Assembly (NCBI GenBank): GCA_020850355.1
Contig: JADZEX010000020.1
Location: 1 to 64,000 of the forward strand
DNA length: 64,000 nucleotides
Reading direction: 5' to 3'
From: Fimbriimonadaceae bacterium
GTDB taxonomy: Bacteria > Armatimonadota > UBA10988
Made by a program: the position numbers and the translations under genes. Shown here piece by piece: positions 50,124 through 58,751 of this stretch; the first letter of the stretch is position 1; each line of letters starts with the position of its first letter. The notes under the pieces are model-generated. The model saw nothing but the letters and a program-made list of their open reading frames with translations. It was not told the DNA's origin and ran no database searches.

Positions 50124-50777
50124 TCAGCGGTTGCGACGCAGCGCCCAGAGGTCGGGGGCCTCGGCCTGCAGACGGCCCGCGGCGGCGTGCAGTTCCGCGG
50201 CGGTGAGCTGGTCCAACGAACCGCGGTCCTCCCACAGCTCGTAGGCCAACCGGATGGTCAACTCCACATTGCCGGCGCTGAGCTGCCGCCACTGCCGCAG
50301 CACGGCCGGGTCCCAGGGCGTGCGGTGCGGCTGCCCGGCCCGCAGCAGGTAGCTCCCCAGCAAGCTGGCCAGCGCGGCGGCGTCGCCCAGACCGGGCAGC
50401 CGCCAGGTCACCACACCGGCCAGGAACCAGTGCCGCCGATGGGTCGCACAGGCCAGCCCCAGCCCGGCGCTGCGGGCTTGCGCCAGCAGGCCGCGCACGG
50501 TGCGATCGGGCAGCAGTTGGGTCTCGTCAAGCAGCCACCAGCCACTGCGCGGCGGCGCCGGCGGGGGCTGCTGGGGATCCAGGCGATGGTAGGCCGCGGG
50601 CTGCCCGCTGGCGGTCGCCCAGCGCTGCAGCGCCAGCAGGTGGGTGGTCTTGCCGAGCCCCGAACCACCGACGATCTGCACCGCGCGGCAGCCCGCCACC
50701 AGCGCATTGACCAGACCCGCCGGCAGGCCGAAGTCGGCCGGCGGCCCGCCGGTCCAGATCTCGAAGGGGTTAGCCAC
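50124..50777 (-). CDS. Small P-loop ATPase (AAA/ExeA-like)
   Basis: This 217-residue protein starts at a GTG (50777) inside the end of the phosphoesterase gene. Walker A is IVGGSGLGKTTHLLAL and Walker B is GWWLLDETQLL. A C-terminal helical lid follows (LRQWRQLSAGNVELTIRLAYELWED). Composition and length resemble TniB/ExeA-type ATPases that move substrates or regulate other machines, but no transposon genes are present. Its function here is unknown. The tight overlap suggests translation with the upstream phosphoesterase. Confidence 0.75.
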   Translation of the reverse strand: MANPFEIWTGGPPADFGLPAGLVNALVAGCRAVQIVGGSGLGKTTHLLALQRWATASGQPAAYHRLDPQQPPPAPPRSGWWLLDETQLLPDRTVRGLLAQARSAGLGLACATHRRHWFLAGVVTWRLPGLGDAAALASLLGSYLLRAGQPHRTPWDPAVLRQWRQLSAGNVELTIRLAYELWEDRGSLDQLTAAELHAAAGRLQAEAPDLWALRRNR

Positions 50778-51696
50778 CGGCCGCTGGCGCCGCGACGGCG
50801 GCCGGCTGGCGGGCCGGCACCTCGAACTGGTCGACCTGCTGGCCGGTCTCGTCGATCGCCCGCACGGTCGCCCGATCACCCTCGACCTGCACCATCGTGA
50901 AGTGCAGCGTCTTCTTGAAGACGTCGCCTGGTTTGGCCTGGCTGGGGTCCTGGTCGTAGAGCGGCGCGCCGCCGCCGGCGGTGACCACGCACGGCAGGCC
51001 GTCGCGGATCGTCCGGTAGTAGCCGTGGTCGTGACCCGTGAAGACCGCCGACGGGCGGTACTTCAGCAGGATCGGCCAGAGCCGCCGCCGCACGGTCAGA
51101 TCGCCGGGGGCGTACTCGCCGATGGTGAACAGCGGATGGTGGACGATCACCCACACGAACGGCTCCTGGGCCGCCGCCAGCGTCTTCTTGAACCAGTCGA
51201 GCTGCGCCTGGTCTTCGCCCTCCAGCCGGAAGGTGTTGCTGTCCAGCACAACCACCCGGCTGCGCTGGACGGTGAAGGTGTAGTAGCAGCGCTCGCCGTG
51301 GACCGGCAGGTCTAGCTCCTCGGCGACGTTGCTGTTCTTGCGGTCGTGGTTGCCGATCGCCATGTAATAGGGCCCCAGCTTGCGAAGCGGGGCGATGATC
51401 TGGTACGCCTCCTGCCATTCGGCACGGTTCGACCCGTCGCCGCCGACCAGGTCGCCGGTCTGGAGCGTGAACTCCGGCGCCGCCTTGAGCATCTGCGCCA
51501 CCACCAGCTTGTGCTTCGCCGGACGCGAGCGGCAGTCGCCATAGACCGCGAAGCGTTGCGGTGGCGGCGGCGGGGGTGGCGGCGGCAGGGCGACGCTGCT
51601 GGCGCTGACCGCGTCGGGCCCCGGAGCAGTACGGCAGCCGGGCAAGAGGCCCGCGGCGAGCAGCACGACAGGCAGCAGACGGACGACGACTTTCAC
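50770..51696 (-). CDS. Lipoprotein metallophosphoesterase
   Basis: This 308-residue protein has a lipoprotein signal (LLPGC at residues 17-21) and a Pro-rich linker of about ten prolines. The calcineurin-like core has ligands in VYGDCRSRP, LQTGDLVGGDG, AIGNHDRKN, VHHPLF and TGHDHGYYR. It would face the periplasm, anchored to a membrane. Substrate is unknown; related proteins hydrolyse phosphodiesters or act like acid phosphatases. It overlaps the aminotransferase gene upstream by 4 bases and the ATPase gene downstream by 8. Confidence 0.9.
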   Translation of the reverse strand: MKVVVRLLPVVLLAAGLLPGCRTAPGPDAVSASSVALPPPPPPPPPQRFAVYGDCRSRPAKHKLVVAQMLKAAPEFTLQTGDLVGGDGSNRAEWQEAYQIIAPLRKLGPYYMAIGNHDRKNSNVAEELDLPVHGERCYYTFTVQRSRVVVLDSNTFRLEGEDQAQLDWFKKTLAAAQEPFVWVIVHHPLFTIGEYAPGDLTVRRRLWPILLKYRPSAVFTGHDHGYYRTIRDGLPCVVTAGGGAPLYDQDPSQAKPGDVFKKTLHFTMVQVEGDRATVRAIDETGQQVDQFEVPARQPAAVAAPAAGG

Positions 51697-52829
51697 GACT
51701 CCAGGCCCTCCAGGAAGCTCAACAGCCGCTCAATGGCCATGCCAAAGGCCCGCTCGCGTGCGGCCAGGCTGAGCCGCACGCAGCCCCGCGAGCGCTCGCC
51801 GAACCAACTGCCCGGTGCCAGGCGCAGGCCGGATTGCTGCAGGCAGGCGGCAGCGAAGTCGTCGCCGTCGGGCAGGGCCGTGCCGCTGATATCGAGCAGT
51901 GCCAGGAAACCGGCCTGCGGCGCCAGGGGCAGCAGACCCGGCGGCAACACGGCCTGCAGCGTGGCGGCCTGCTGGGCGAAGAACGACCGCATGCTCTCGA
52001 CCGCTTCGAGGTCCATCTCCAGCGCGGCCAGGCCGGCCGCCAGGGCGAGGCAACTGGGGCCCGCCAGGAAGGTCCGCTGGACATGATCGATGGCCAGCGC
52101 CACCGGCGGCGCGGCGACGGCGTAACCAAGCCGCAAGCCCGCCAGCGCGTGAGTCGTCGCGAAGCTGAACAGGCTGACCACCCGGCCGTCGGTATCGAAC
52201 CGGGCGGCGCCGATCGCGGGACCGGGCGCGTAACGCAGCAGATCGTAGGTCTCGTCGCTGATCAGGTAGAGGTCGTGCGCCCGGCACCAGTCCAGCAACT
52301 GCACCAGATCGTCGCACGACAGCACCGCGCCGGTGGGGTTGTGCGGGTGGCTGACGATCAGCGCTTTGGTGTCATGCCCGGCGAGCTCGTCGAGCGCCGC
52401 GTAGTCCGGCCGGCCATCGGGCCGCAGGGGGTACGCGACGACCTGCAGCCCCCAGCCGGCCGCCAGTTGCCGGAAGCCTGGCCAGCCTGGGTCCGGCACC
52501 AGCACGGCGTCGCCGGGATCGGTCAGCGCCGCCAGGACCCAGTTGCAGGCCATCGTGCCGCCCGCCGTGACGATCACCCGGTCCGGACTGACTTCGAGCT
52601 GGTTGCACTCCTCCAGCTTGGCCACCAGGGCCTCGCGCAGCGGCCGCCCGCCGGCCGCCGTCGAACGGCCCAGGTCGGTCTGCTGGGCGGCATGCACCAC
52701 GGCTTCGGCGACTGGACCAGGGACCGTGTAGTGCGACAGATCCCCGGAGAGGTCGATCTCCTCGACCACCGCCGGATGCGGCAGCGGTGCCAACTGCACC
52801 GCGCCGCGCGTGCTCGAGAGGCTCTTCAT
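51693..52829 (-). CDS. Class I/II aminotransferase-fold protein lacking the PLP lysine
   Basis: This 378-residue fold-type I PLP protein conserves GRPLREALVAKL, the phosphate-cup TAGGTMACNW, HPHNPTG (N164), ISDETYD (D192 and Y195), AGLRLGY (R233) and a carboxylate-binding Arg in RGCVRLSLA. In family members the Schiff-base lysine lies in 'SxSKTHAxAG'; here the stretch is SFATTHALAG, with Thr at position 225 in its place. The protein is therefore not an ordinary aminotransferase. It may catalyse lysine-independent PLP chemistry or bind PLP non-covalently, or be regulatory. It is the first gene of a run of three overlapping genes. Confidence 0.88.
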   Translation of the reverse strand: MKSLSSTRGAVQLAPLPHPAVVEEIDLSGDLSHYTVPGPVAEAVVHAAQQTDLGRSTAAGGRPLREALVAKLEECNQLEVSPDRVIVTAGGTMACNWVLAALTDPGDAVLVPDPGWPGFRQLAAGWGLQVVAYPLRPDGRPDYAALDELAGHDTKALIVSHPHNPTGAVLSCDDLVQLLDWCRAHDLYLISDETYDLLRYAPGPAIGAARFDTDGRVVSLFSFATTHALAGLRLGYAVAAPPVALAIDHVQRTFLAGPSCLALAAGLAALEMDLEAVESMRSFFAQQAATLQAVLPPGLLPLAPQAGFLALLDISGTALPDGDDFAAACLQQSGLRLAPGSWFGERSRGCVRLSLAARERAFGMAIERLLSFLEGLES

Positions 52830-52943
52830 GGCACTTTCCAGACTAGCCGCCGGGCGGCCGGGTCAACTACCACTCCACCAACCTGGCCCTTGGCGCCAAC
52901 GCCCGATGGACGCACAATGCCTGGCAGGCGCCGGAGGCCTGCG

Positions 52944-53447
52944 ATGCCCGAGTTCATGCCCTGTCCCCATTGTGGCGCGGAGCTGGTGCTCCGCACCGGG
53001 CGGGTGCCGGCGGGCGCGTTGTGCCCCGTCTGCCACAAACCGCTCCAACCGGCCGCCGCCCCCGCACCCGCCGCGCCCACCGCGCGCAAGGTCCTGGTTG
53101 TCGAGGATGATGACGCCACGCTGGCGATTCTGACCACCACGCTGAAGTCCGGCGGTTGGCAGGTCGTCTGTGCCGGCGACTCGGTGACCGCCCTGCAGAT
53201 GGCCCGCCGCGAACGGCCGGACGTGATCGTCCTCGACCTCGGCCTCCCCGGCGGCGACGGCTTCGGCGTGATGCAGCGCCTGGCCCACCTCAACCCCGTG
53301 AAGCTGATTCCCGTCGTGGTGGTCACCGCCAAGGACCCCGCCGAGGTGCTTTCGAAATCCCGCGAGGCCGGCGCCCGCGCCTTCCTGCGCAAGCCAGTGC
53401 GGCCCGCCGAGCTGCTGCAGACCGTCGCGCGAGTCGCCGCTGGCTGA
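52944..53447 (+). CDS. Zinc-ribbon single-domain response regulator
   Basis: This 167-residue protein starts at ATG 52944 with GGAGG (52933-52937) six bases upstream. Residues 7-33 form a zinc ribbon with two Cys pairs (CPHCGAELV and CPVCHKPL). After an Ala/Pro linker comes a receiver domain (about 48-165) with acidic pocket VVEDDDATL, phospho-Asp in IVLDLGLPGGDGF, Thr in VVTAKD and Lys in FLRKPVRP. There is no output domain, so it probably signals by protein contact. It is followed 58 bases later by a chemoreceptor on the same strand. Confidence 0.9.
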   Translation: MPEFMPCPHCGAELVLRTGRVPAGALCPVCHKPLQPAAAPAPAAPTARKVLVVEDDDATLAILTTTLKSGGWQVVCAGDSVTALQMARRERPDVIVLDLGLPGGDGFGVMQRLAHLNPVKLIPVVVVTAKDPAEVLSKSREAGARAFLRKPVRPAELLQTVARVAAG

Positions 53448-53505
53448 CCTCAGCGTCACGCCGCCGCCCGCCCCGACCGCTTCAGAACTCCACTGCTAAG
53501 TCGAT

Positions 53506-54972
53506 ATGCCCATCCAGATCGACACCTTCAAGGGTGTGGTGGAGGTTCAGATGACCACGACTACTCGGCTGCGGCTGACGGCGGTGGTGCCGGCGGTGGT
53601 GATCGCCGGCATGTTGCTGACCACCTGGCGGGTGACCAGCGCGCAGAAGCTGGACGCCCTCAGCATCAACCTGGCCGGGCGCCAGCGGATGCTGCTGCAG
53701 AAGATGACTCGCGAGGCCGCCGGGGCGGCTCTGGCGACCGCACCGGCCGCCCGTGACAAGGCCGCTGCCGCCTCGGGCAACAGCGCCGAGGTCTTCGACA
53801 AGACCCTGGTCGCCCTGGCCGATGGGGGTCGGGCTCCGCTGGATCTGAACCTCAGCAAGACCGCCTGGCGGGAGCTGCCACCGTCGCGCGGCAGCGCGCA
53901 GCAGGCCTGGGGTAAGGTCAAAGGCTCCTGGCAGACCTATCGCCCGCAACTGACCGCCGCCACCGCGGGCGCGGGCGACCGCGCGGCCCTGGCCGGCTGC
54001 CTGCAAGGGTGTGACGCGCTGGTCGGGGAGGTCTCCGCCGCCGTCAGCGCGCTGCAGGCCCAGAGCGAACAGCGGGTGCGGCTGCTGCTGCTCTGTCAGT
54101 TGATCGGCCTGATCCTCGGCGCGGCGGCGCTGGCGTTCAGCCTCGGCACCGTGAAGTCGATTGTGGCGACGCTGGAAACCGTGATCGCCGGGCTGCAGGC
54201 CAGTGCCAGCGAAGTGGCCGCGGCCTCCGGTGAGCTGACCGCGGCCAGCGAGAAGCTGGCCTTCGACTCGACCGCCCAGGCGGCCGATCTAGAAGAGACC
54301 ACCGCGTCGATGGAAGTCCTTTCGAGCACCACCCGGGAGAACTCCGCCCGCGCCGAGCAAGCCCGCCGCGTGGCCGACAACGCCCGCGAGGTCGCTGCCG
54401 CCGGCGAGGCCGCGCGGGACGCTCTCGACACCGCGGTGGCCGGCATCCAGGACGCCAGCGACGAGACCGCCCGGGCCCTGCGGGGGATCAACGAGATCGC
54501 CTTCCAGACCAACCTGCTGGCGCTCAACGCGGCTGTCGAGGCGGCCCGCGCCGGCGACGCCGGCCGTGGCTTTGCGGTGGTCGCCGAGGAAGTCCGCCGG
54601 CTGGCTCAGCGCTGCGGCGAAGCGGCCCGCAACACGGCGGCCCTGATCGAGCTGTCGCAGGCCAATGCCAAATCGGGCCAGACCGCCGCCGGCAAGGTTG
54701 GCGAGGTGCTGCGCGGCCTGGCCGAACAGATCGACGCGGTGCGCGGGCTGGTGGTCGAGGTCGCCGCCGCCAACCACGAGCAGGCCGGCGGGATCGCCCA
54801 GACCAACGCGGCCGTGGCGACGGTGGCCCAACGGACTCAGGAAGCAGCCGCGACCGCCCAGGAGACCGCCGCCTCGTCGCATGAGCTGTCGGCGCAGGCG
54901 ACAGCGCTGCAAGGCGCGGTCGACGATCTCCGCGGCATGATCGGCACGCCGAGCCTGGCAGAATCCGTGTAG
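53506..54972 (+). CDS. Methyl-accepting chemotaxis-like protein with PilJ-type sensor
   Basis: This protein of up to 488 residues has TM1 at about 22-38 ([18 protein letters not shown]). The periplasmic region has the PilJ/NarX-type motif [20 protein letters not shown] (about 53-72), and TM2 is about 193-213 ([19 protein letters not shown]). The signalling coiled coil has its hairpin tip [20 protein letters not shown] and [19 protein letters not shown]. No HAMP domain is apparent between TM2 and the coiled coil. ATG 53551 (MTTTTRLRL) may be the true start. No che genes occur in the window. Confidence 0.9.
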   Translation: MPIQIDTFKGVVEVQMTTTTRLRLTAVVPAVVIAGMLLTTWRVTSAQKLDALSINLAGRQRMLLQKMTREAAGAALATAPAARDKAAAASGNSAEVFDKTLVALADGGRAPLDLNLSKTAWRELPPSRGSAQQAWGKVKGSWQTYRPQLTAATAGAGDRAALAGCLQGCDALVGEVSAAVSALQAQSEQRVRLLLLCQLIGLILGAAALAFSLGTVKSIVATLETVIAGLQASASEVAAASGELTAASEKLAFDSTAQAADLEETTASMEVLSSTTRENSARAEQARRVADNAREVAAAGEAARDALDTAVAGIQDASDETARALRGINEIAFQTNLLALNAAVEAARAGDAGRGFAVVAEEVRRLAQRCGEAARNTAALIELSQANAKSGQTAAGKVGEVLRGLAEQIDAVRGLVVEVAAANHEQAGGIAQTNAAVATVAQRTQEAAATAQETAASSHELSAQATALQGAVDDLRGMIGTPSLAESV

Positions 54973-55019
54973 TGACCTCTCTCGGCGGTGCCTCGTGGCA
55001 GCCGCCGAAGGATGTTGTG

Positions 55020-55193
55020 ATGCCGCGCGTGATTGATGCCGACCTCTGCCTGAGCTGTGGCGCCTGCGCCGATGTCTGCCCCGAAGAGTCGATCACCGAG
55101 GGCGACGGGCACTACGTGATCGACCCCGAACAGTGCTCCGACTGCGGGGCCTGCGAGAGCGAGTGCCCCGAGGAAGCCATCTCCGCGGCCTGA
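55020..55193 (+). CDS. 2[4Fe-4S] ferredoxin
   Basis: This 57-residue protein has two classical cluster motifs, CLSCGACADVCP and CSDCGACESECP, separated by an acidic loop (EESITEGDGHYVIDPEQ). It is strongly acidic, as usual for low-potential bacterial ferredoxins that shuttle electrons in the cytoplasm. ATG 55020 has GAAGGA upstream, and the upstream in-frame extension to 54972 lacks family similarity. The partner enzyme is not evident. Confidence 0.95.
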   Translation: MPRVIDADLCLSCGACADVCPEESITEGDGHYVIDPEQCSDCGACESECPEEAISAA

Positions 55194-55218
55194 GCCCGGA
55201 CGCCACCGCGCCGGGCTC
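55192..55218 (+). terminator. Hairpin after ferredoxin gene, possible terminator
   Basis: GAGCCCGG (55192-55199) and CCGGGCTC (55211-55218) form a perfect 8-base stem with an 11-base loop starting at the ferredoxin stop codon. No T-run follows, so intrinsic termination is uncertain; it may instead protect the 3' end of the mRNA. Confidence 0.35.
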
Positions 55219-55387
55219 GGCCGGCCCTGAATCTGCCGCCCACCGACGTGCTGCCGGGGCGGCGGGTTGGGTCTCCAGGGCAGCCGCCCCCCGTCCCACG
55301 ACGGTCGGCCGGCTGCTCTGGTCGTTTGGGGGCCTGGCGGAACCTGCCCCGCCGCCGGGCCCTCCAACCCGTAGCACGGAGTATCCG

Positions 55388-56461
55388 ATGGCGCGCTACC
55401 TGGTCTTGTTGCTGCTCACGGCGCTGGCACCTGCCGTGGCCGCCGAGCCGCCCGAGCTGGTCACCCAGCGCGTCGCCGGCTGTCTCTGTGCGCCGCTGCC
55501 GGCCGTCGCGACCGCCCTCCGCGCGCAGGTGCAACAGCGCGACGACGGGCGGCTGACCCGCCTCACCGTGGCCCCCCGGTGGCTCGAGCTGCGGCGCGGC
55601 AGCGTCCTGGCGACCACCCCCAGCGGCCCGCTGCTGCTGCCGATGTGCCCCTACCTGGTCGATCAGACGCTCTACGTTCCAGTCGCCGCCGTGGCCGCCG
55701 CGCTTGGCGGCAGCACCACCGACGCGGCCGGCACCTTGGATGTCATCGCGGCCGGTCAGACGGTCTTGCGGCTGCCGCAGCCGGCGCCCGACGAGGTCCG
55801 CCCCGCCGGCCGCGACCAGCTCGCCGGCGACCTCGCCGATCCACGCGTCGACCTCACCGAACGCCTCGAGGTCCTCGCCACCGGCGCCCGCGGGCGTTAC
55901 GTCTTGGACCGCTTCCTGAAGGCTGCCGAGCCCGCCGTGCCGGTGCTCGAAGGGCTCGGCACCTCCAAGAGCCTGCGGCTGTTGTCCCGCGTCCCGCTGG
56001 TCGGCGCGCTGCTCGGCGTGCTGCAAGACACCGCCGGCACACTCGGCGAGTCGGTTCGGCTGGGCCACAAGGTGGCGGCCTACGACGAGTCCTCGTGGGC
56101 CCCGCTCCGCCGCGGTCTGGAGGCCGCCCGCGACCTGCCCACCAACCCCACCGCCACCGACCTGGCCACGGCCCGTGAGGCCTGGCAGGCCGCCCTGCCC
56201 GCCGTCAGCAGCCAGCTCGACGACCTCCAGGCGGCGGCCACCAAGGCCAGGCTGCTGCAACTGGGGCTGCGCCTGCTGGACACCAAACTGGCCGCCGTGC
56301 AGGAAGAGTATCCGAAGCTCCCCCTCGACCTGGCGACCGGCACGGTCAAATCGCTGACCGCCCAGTTCGTCACCTGGACCGAAGCCACCGCCTGGGACCG
56401 CCGCACCCTGCGCGAGTACTTTCAGCGGCTGCTGGCGGATCTGGCTCCGGCCAACCCCTAG
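55388..56461 (+). CDS. Secreted stalk-domain (copper amine oxidase N-like) protein
   Basis: This 357-residue protein has a signal peptide (MARYLVLLLLTALAPAVAA). Residues about 28-125 resemble the copper-amine-oxidase N-terminal-like 'stalk' domain: LCAPLPAVATALRAQV, then DQTLYVPVAAVAAALGG, the usual 'YVPLR.VAEALG' type motif. The C-terminal 220 residues are helical, possibly a coiled coil (LEAARDLP and further heptad-like segments), and not recognised. Such domains are cell-surface or wall-associated in many Gram-positive and Armatimonadota-like bacteria. It overlaps the convergent sulfatase gene by 4 bases. The 194 bases upstream hold only the hairpin already noted. Confidence 0.75.
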   Translation: MARYLVLLLLTALAPAVAAEPPELVTQRVAGCLCAPLPAVATALRAQVQQRDDGRLTRLTVAPRWLELRRGSVLATTPSGPLLLPMCPYLVDQTLYVPVAAVAAALGGSTTDAAGTLDVIAAGQTVLRLPQPAPDEVRPAGRDQLAGDLADPRVDLTERLEVLATGARGRYVLDRFLKAAEPAVPVLEGLGTSKSLRLLSRVPLVGALLGVLQDTAGTLGESVRLGHKVAAYDESSWAPLRRGLEAARDLPTNPTATDLATAREAWQAALPAVSSQLDDLQAAATKARLLQLGLRLLDTKLAAVQEEYPKLPLDLATGTVKSLTAQFVTWTEATAWDRRTLREYFQRLLADLAPANP

Positions 56462-57882
56462 AATCCCCGCGGATCCTCCGTCCACGGCGTGACGTCGCTG
56501 ACCGTCAGGTTGTGCTCCAGCAGCCGGCGTTCGAGTTGGTGCTGCACGGCGTGGTGGGCGGGCTGGCCGGCCAGGTTGTGCAGCTCCAGCGGATCTGCCA
56601 GCAGGTCGTACAGCTCGTCGCGGCCGTCGGGGCGGACGATCAGCTTGTGGGTGCTGGTGCGGATCATCTGCGCTCGGCAGACGCTGGCGGGGTGGGTCTG
56701 CTGGAGCGTCACCTTCGGGTAGTAGATGGCCTCGGGCTGGCAGGCCCAGGCGTCGCGGACCGGGTGACCTTCGAAGCAGTGCGGCTCGTGGCGGTCGTAG
56801 CCGCCGGCGGCGAAGGCGGCTCGACCTGGATCGCCCGCGGCGCCGTGGAGCTGCGGCACCAGCGAGCGGGCAAAGTGCGTGTGGCGCGGGGCGATGCCGG
56901 CCAGCTCCAGCACGGTCGCTGAGAGGTCGAACAGCTCGGTGATTTGCGGCACGACGTGCCCCGCGGCGCCGCCGGGGATGCGGGCCACAAAGGGCACGCG
57001 GGTCAGGGTGTCGTCGAGCCCGCTGGGCCACTTCTCGACCAGTCCATAGTCGCCGGCCCAGTCGCCGTGGTCACTGAGGAAGAAGACCGCTGTGTCGTCG
57101 GCGAGGCCAGTGTCGTCGAGGGTATCGAGCAGTTGGCCGAGCCAATGGTCGACAAACGAGGTCATGCCGAGGTAGACCGCGTTGATTTGCCGCAGCAGGG
57201 CGTCGTCGCACTGGTCAAGCCGGCGGGTGCGGCGGATCAGGTCGTGGAAGTCGGGCTTGTCGGCACAGACTGGCCGCAGCGGCGGGACGGTGGCCGGGTC
57301 GTAGCGGTCGTGCCACGGCTGGGGCGCGGCGTAGGGGCAGTGGGGATAGGTCAGCGGCAGGTAGAGGCAGAACGGCTGCGCCGGCCCAGCGCGCAGGAAG
57401 TCGATCCCGCGCCGGACCTTGGCGGCGTCGGGCTGCGCCTCCGGCTCGTGCGGGAATGGCTCCCAAAGGAAGCTGTAGAAGCGCGGGTCGCTCGGTGCGA
57501 AGGGGTTGCCACCGCCGTGCTTGACCGGCGCCGCGCCCCCACCCCACTCGGTGGCGGCGAGCGGCAGGCTGTCCGCGGCGAGCAGGTCGTTCTTGCCGTA
57601 CCAGCGCACGTCGTAGCCGGCCTCGCGGAGGTAGCGCAGGAGGTGCGGCTCGTGCGGCCGGAGCAGGTGCCAAAGCGTGCGATGCCCGCTGGTGTGGGGG
57701 TACCAGCCGGTCATCATGCTGCAGCGGCTGGGGCTGCAGACGGTGTGCTGCACGTGGCACTGCTCGAAACGGGTACCGCCAGCGGCGAGACGGTCGAGTT
57801 GGGGTGTCGGCTGGAGCGGGTGACCGTAGCAGCCGCAGGCCTCCGCCCGCAGCTCGTCGGGCATGAAGATCACGAAGTTCAT
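56458..57882 (-). CDS. Type I sulfatase (Cys-type formylglycine)
   Basis: This 474-residue alkaline-phosphatase-superfamily enzyme opens with VIFMPDELRAEACGCYGH, where the metal-binding Asp lies. The formylglycine signature is CSPSRCSMMTG with C49 as the residue oxidised to formylglycine. FFLSDHGDWAGDYGLVEKW supplies further metal ligands. A C-terminal ELYDLLADPLELHNLAG is typical of sulfatases. No signal peptide is visible, so it may act on imported sulfated or phosphorylated fragments, or rely on another export route. It lies 3 bases downstream of the gene at 57886-58509 and may be cotranscribed with it. Confidence 0.93.
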   Translation of the reverse strand: MNFVIFMPDELRAEACGCYGHPLQPTPQLDRLAAGGTRFEQCHVQHTVCSPSRCSMMTGWYPHTSGHRTLWHLLRPHEPHLLRYLREAGYDVRWYGKNDLLAADSLPLAATEWGGGAAPVKHGGGNPFAPSDPRFYSFLWEPFPHEPEAQPDAAKVRRGIDFLRAGPAQPFCLYLPLTYPHCPYAAPQPWHDRYDPATVPPLRPVCADKPDFHDLIRRTRRLDQCDDALLRQINAVYLGMTSFVDHWLGQLLDTLDDTGLADDTAVFFLSDHGDWAGDYGLVEKWPSGLDDTLTRVPFVARIPGGAAGHVVPQITELFDLSATVLELAGIAPRHTHFARSLVPQLHGAAGDPGRAAFAAGGYDRHEPHCFEGHPVRDAWACQPEAIYYPKVTLQQTHPASVCRAQMIRTSTHKLIVRPDGRDELYDLLADPLELHNLAGQPAHHAVQHQLERRLLEHNLTVSDVTPWTEDPRGF

Positions 57883-57885
57883 CGG

Positions 57886-58509
57886 TCAGTCGCCGTCCTG
57901 ACCATCCCTTCGGGCCGCCAGCGGCAGATCCTCTGCGCTGTGGTCGGCCAGCCAGCGGCGTCCGGCGGGGCTGATCTCCCAGACCCCGCGCGCGCTGTCG
58001 GGCGACAACAGCCCGTCGGCCGCCAGCCGGTTACGGCAGCGTTGGGCCGTGACCCACCAGCGGGGCGTCCGCGGATTGGAACGGGTGGCCTGGTAGTCCA
58101 CCTCGCGGAGCTGCGAGCGCAGGGCGGCCTCGACGCGCCGCAGCACCTCGCCCGACCGGGCGCTGCCCTGGGCGTTCACCAGCACTGTCAGGATCGGCAG
58201 CACGAAGGCCTCTTCGGGCGTCCGCTCGCCGGGTCGCAGCCGCGCCTGGCGGCCCCGCGAGAGCAGCACCAGCCGACCCTCGGGCTGCTGCCCGTCCTGC
58301 CACTGCCGCCAGTCGGCCTGGACACCGAGCAGCCGTTCGCGCAAATCGCGCAGGTTGGCGGCCCGCGCCAGGCTCTGCTGGGCGGTGTCGTAGTCGCCGC
58401 CCTCGAACGAGGCCGCGCCGATCTCGTTGGCTTGCGTCAGTGCCGCGGCCACCTCGTCCAGCAGATGGCCCATCACGCGGTCGATGCGAATCTGGTCCTC
58501 GACGTGCAT
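57886..58509 (-). CDS. Mrr-N-like winged-helix protein
   Basis: The N-terminal half of this 207-residue protein is helical (MGHLLDEVAAALTQANEIGA, then LRDLRERLLGVQADWRQWQ). The C-terminal half has the winged-helix pattern of the Mrr N-terminal domain: PEEAFVLPILTVLVNAQGSA, GEVLRRVEAALRSQL, RWWVTAQRCRNRLAADGLL and VWEISPAGRRWLAD. In Mrr-type restriction enzymes this domain precedes a nuclease; here the nuclease is missing. It could be a transcription regulator of the adjacent sulfatase or a detached specificity domain. ATG 58509 fits. Confidence 0.7.
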   Translation of the reverse strand: MHVEDQIRIDRVMGHLLDEVAAALTQANEIGAASFEGGDYDTAQQSLARAANLRDLRERLLGVQADWRQWQDGQQPEGRLVLLSRGRQARLRPGERTPEEAFVLPILTVLVNAQGSARSGEVLRRVEAALRSQLREVDYQATRSNPRTPRWWVTAQRCRNRLAADGLLSPDSARGVWEISPAGRRWLADHSAEDLPLAARRDGQDGD

Positions 58510-58693
58510 ACTCGCCCCGTGTCGGCGGAGGTTGCCCCTGGCGACGTCCTCGGCCCTGAGTTAACATATCCATCTCGACAGCGCACCGGAAGGCGCGGCG
58601 GCGAAATCGGGCGGCGAGCCGAGTCGGGCGGAACTTCGGGGCCGACCGGGCGCCTAACCCAATGGACCTTCCGGTCTGGTCGGCTGGCGGTGG

Positions 58694-58723
58694 TTGACGG
58701 GTCGATTCGGTGACGGCTAGAAT
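58694..58723 (+). promoter_or_regulatory. Sigma-70-type promoter of the pentapeptide repeat gene
   Basis: TTGACG (58694-58699) and TAGAAT (58718-58723) are separated by 18 bases, each matching the consensus at five of six positions. They lie 28 bases before the ATG at 58752, with a GGAGG stretch (about 58736-58740) between. This is the best-looking promoter in the window. Confidence 0.6.
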
Positions 58724-58751
58724 CATCGTGACAGCGGAGGCGACCAGGTCG

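Noticed and set aside
47622-50900. A 1092-codon plus-strand open frame
   Set aside because: It lies entirely opposite a glycosidase-like gene and the ATPase; composition is typical of GC-driven antisense frames, while the minus strand has signal peptide and domain motifs.
51550-51590. Proline-coding GGC/GGT run in the phosphoesterase as a possible slippage site
   Set aside because: It is simply the poly-Pro linker after the lipobox; the frame continues intact on both sides.
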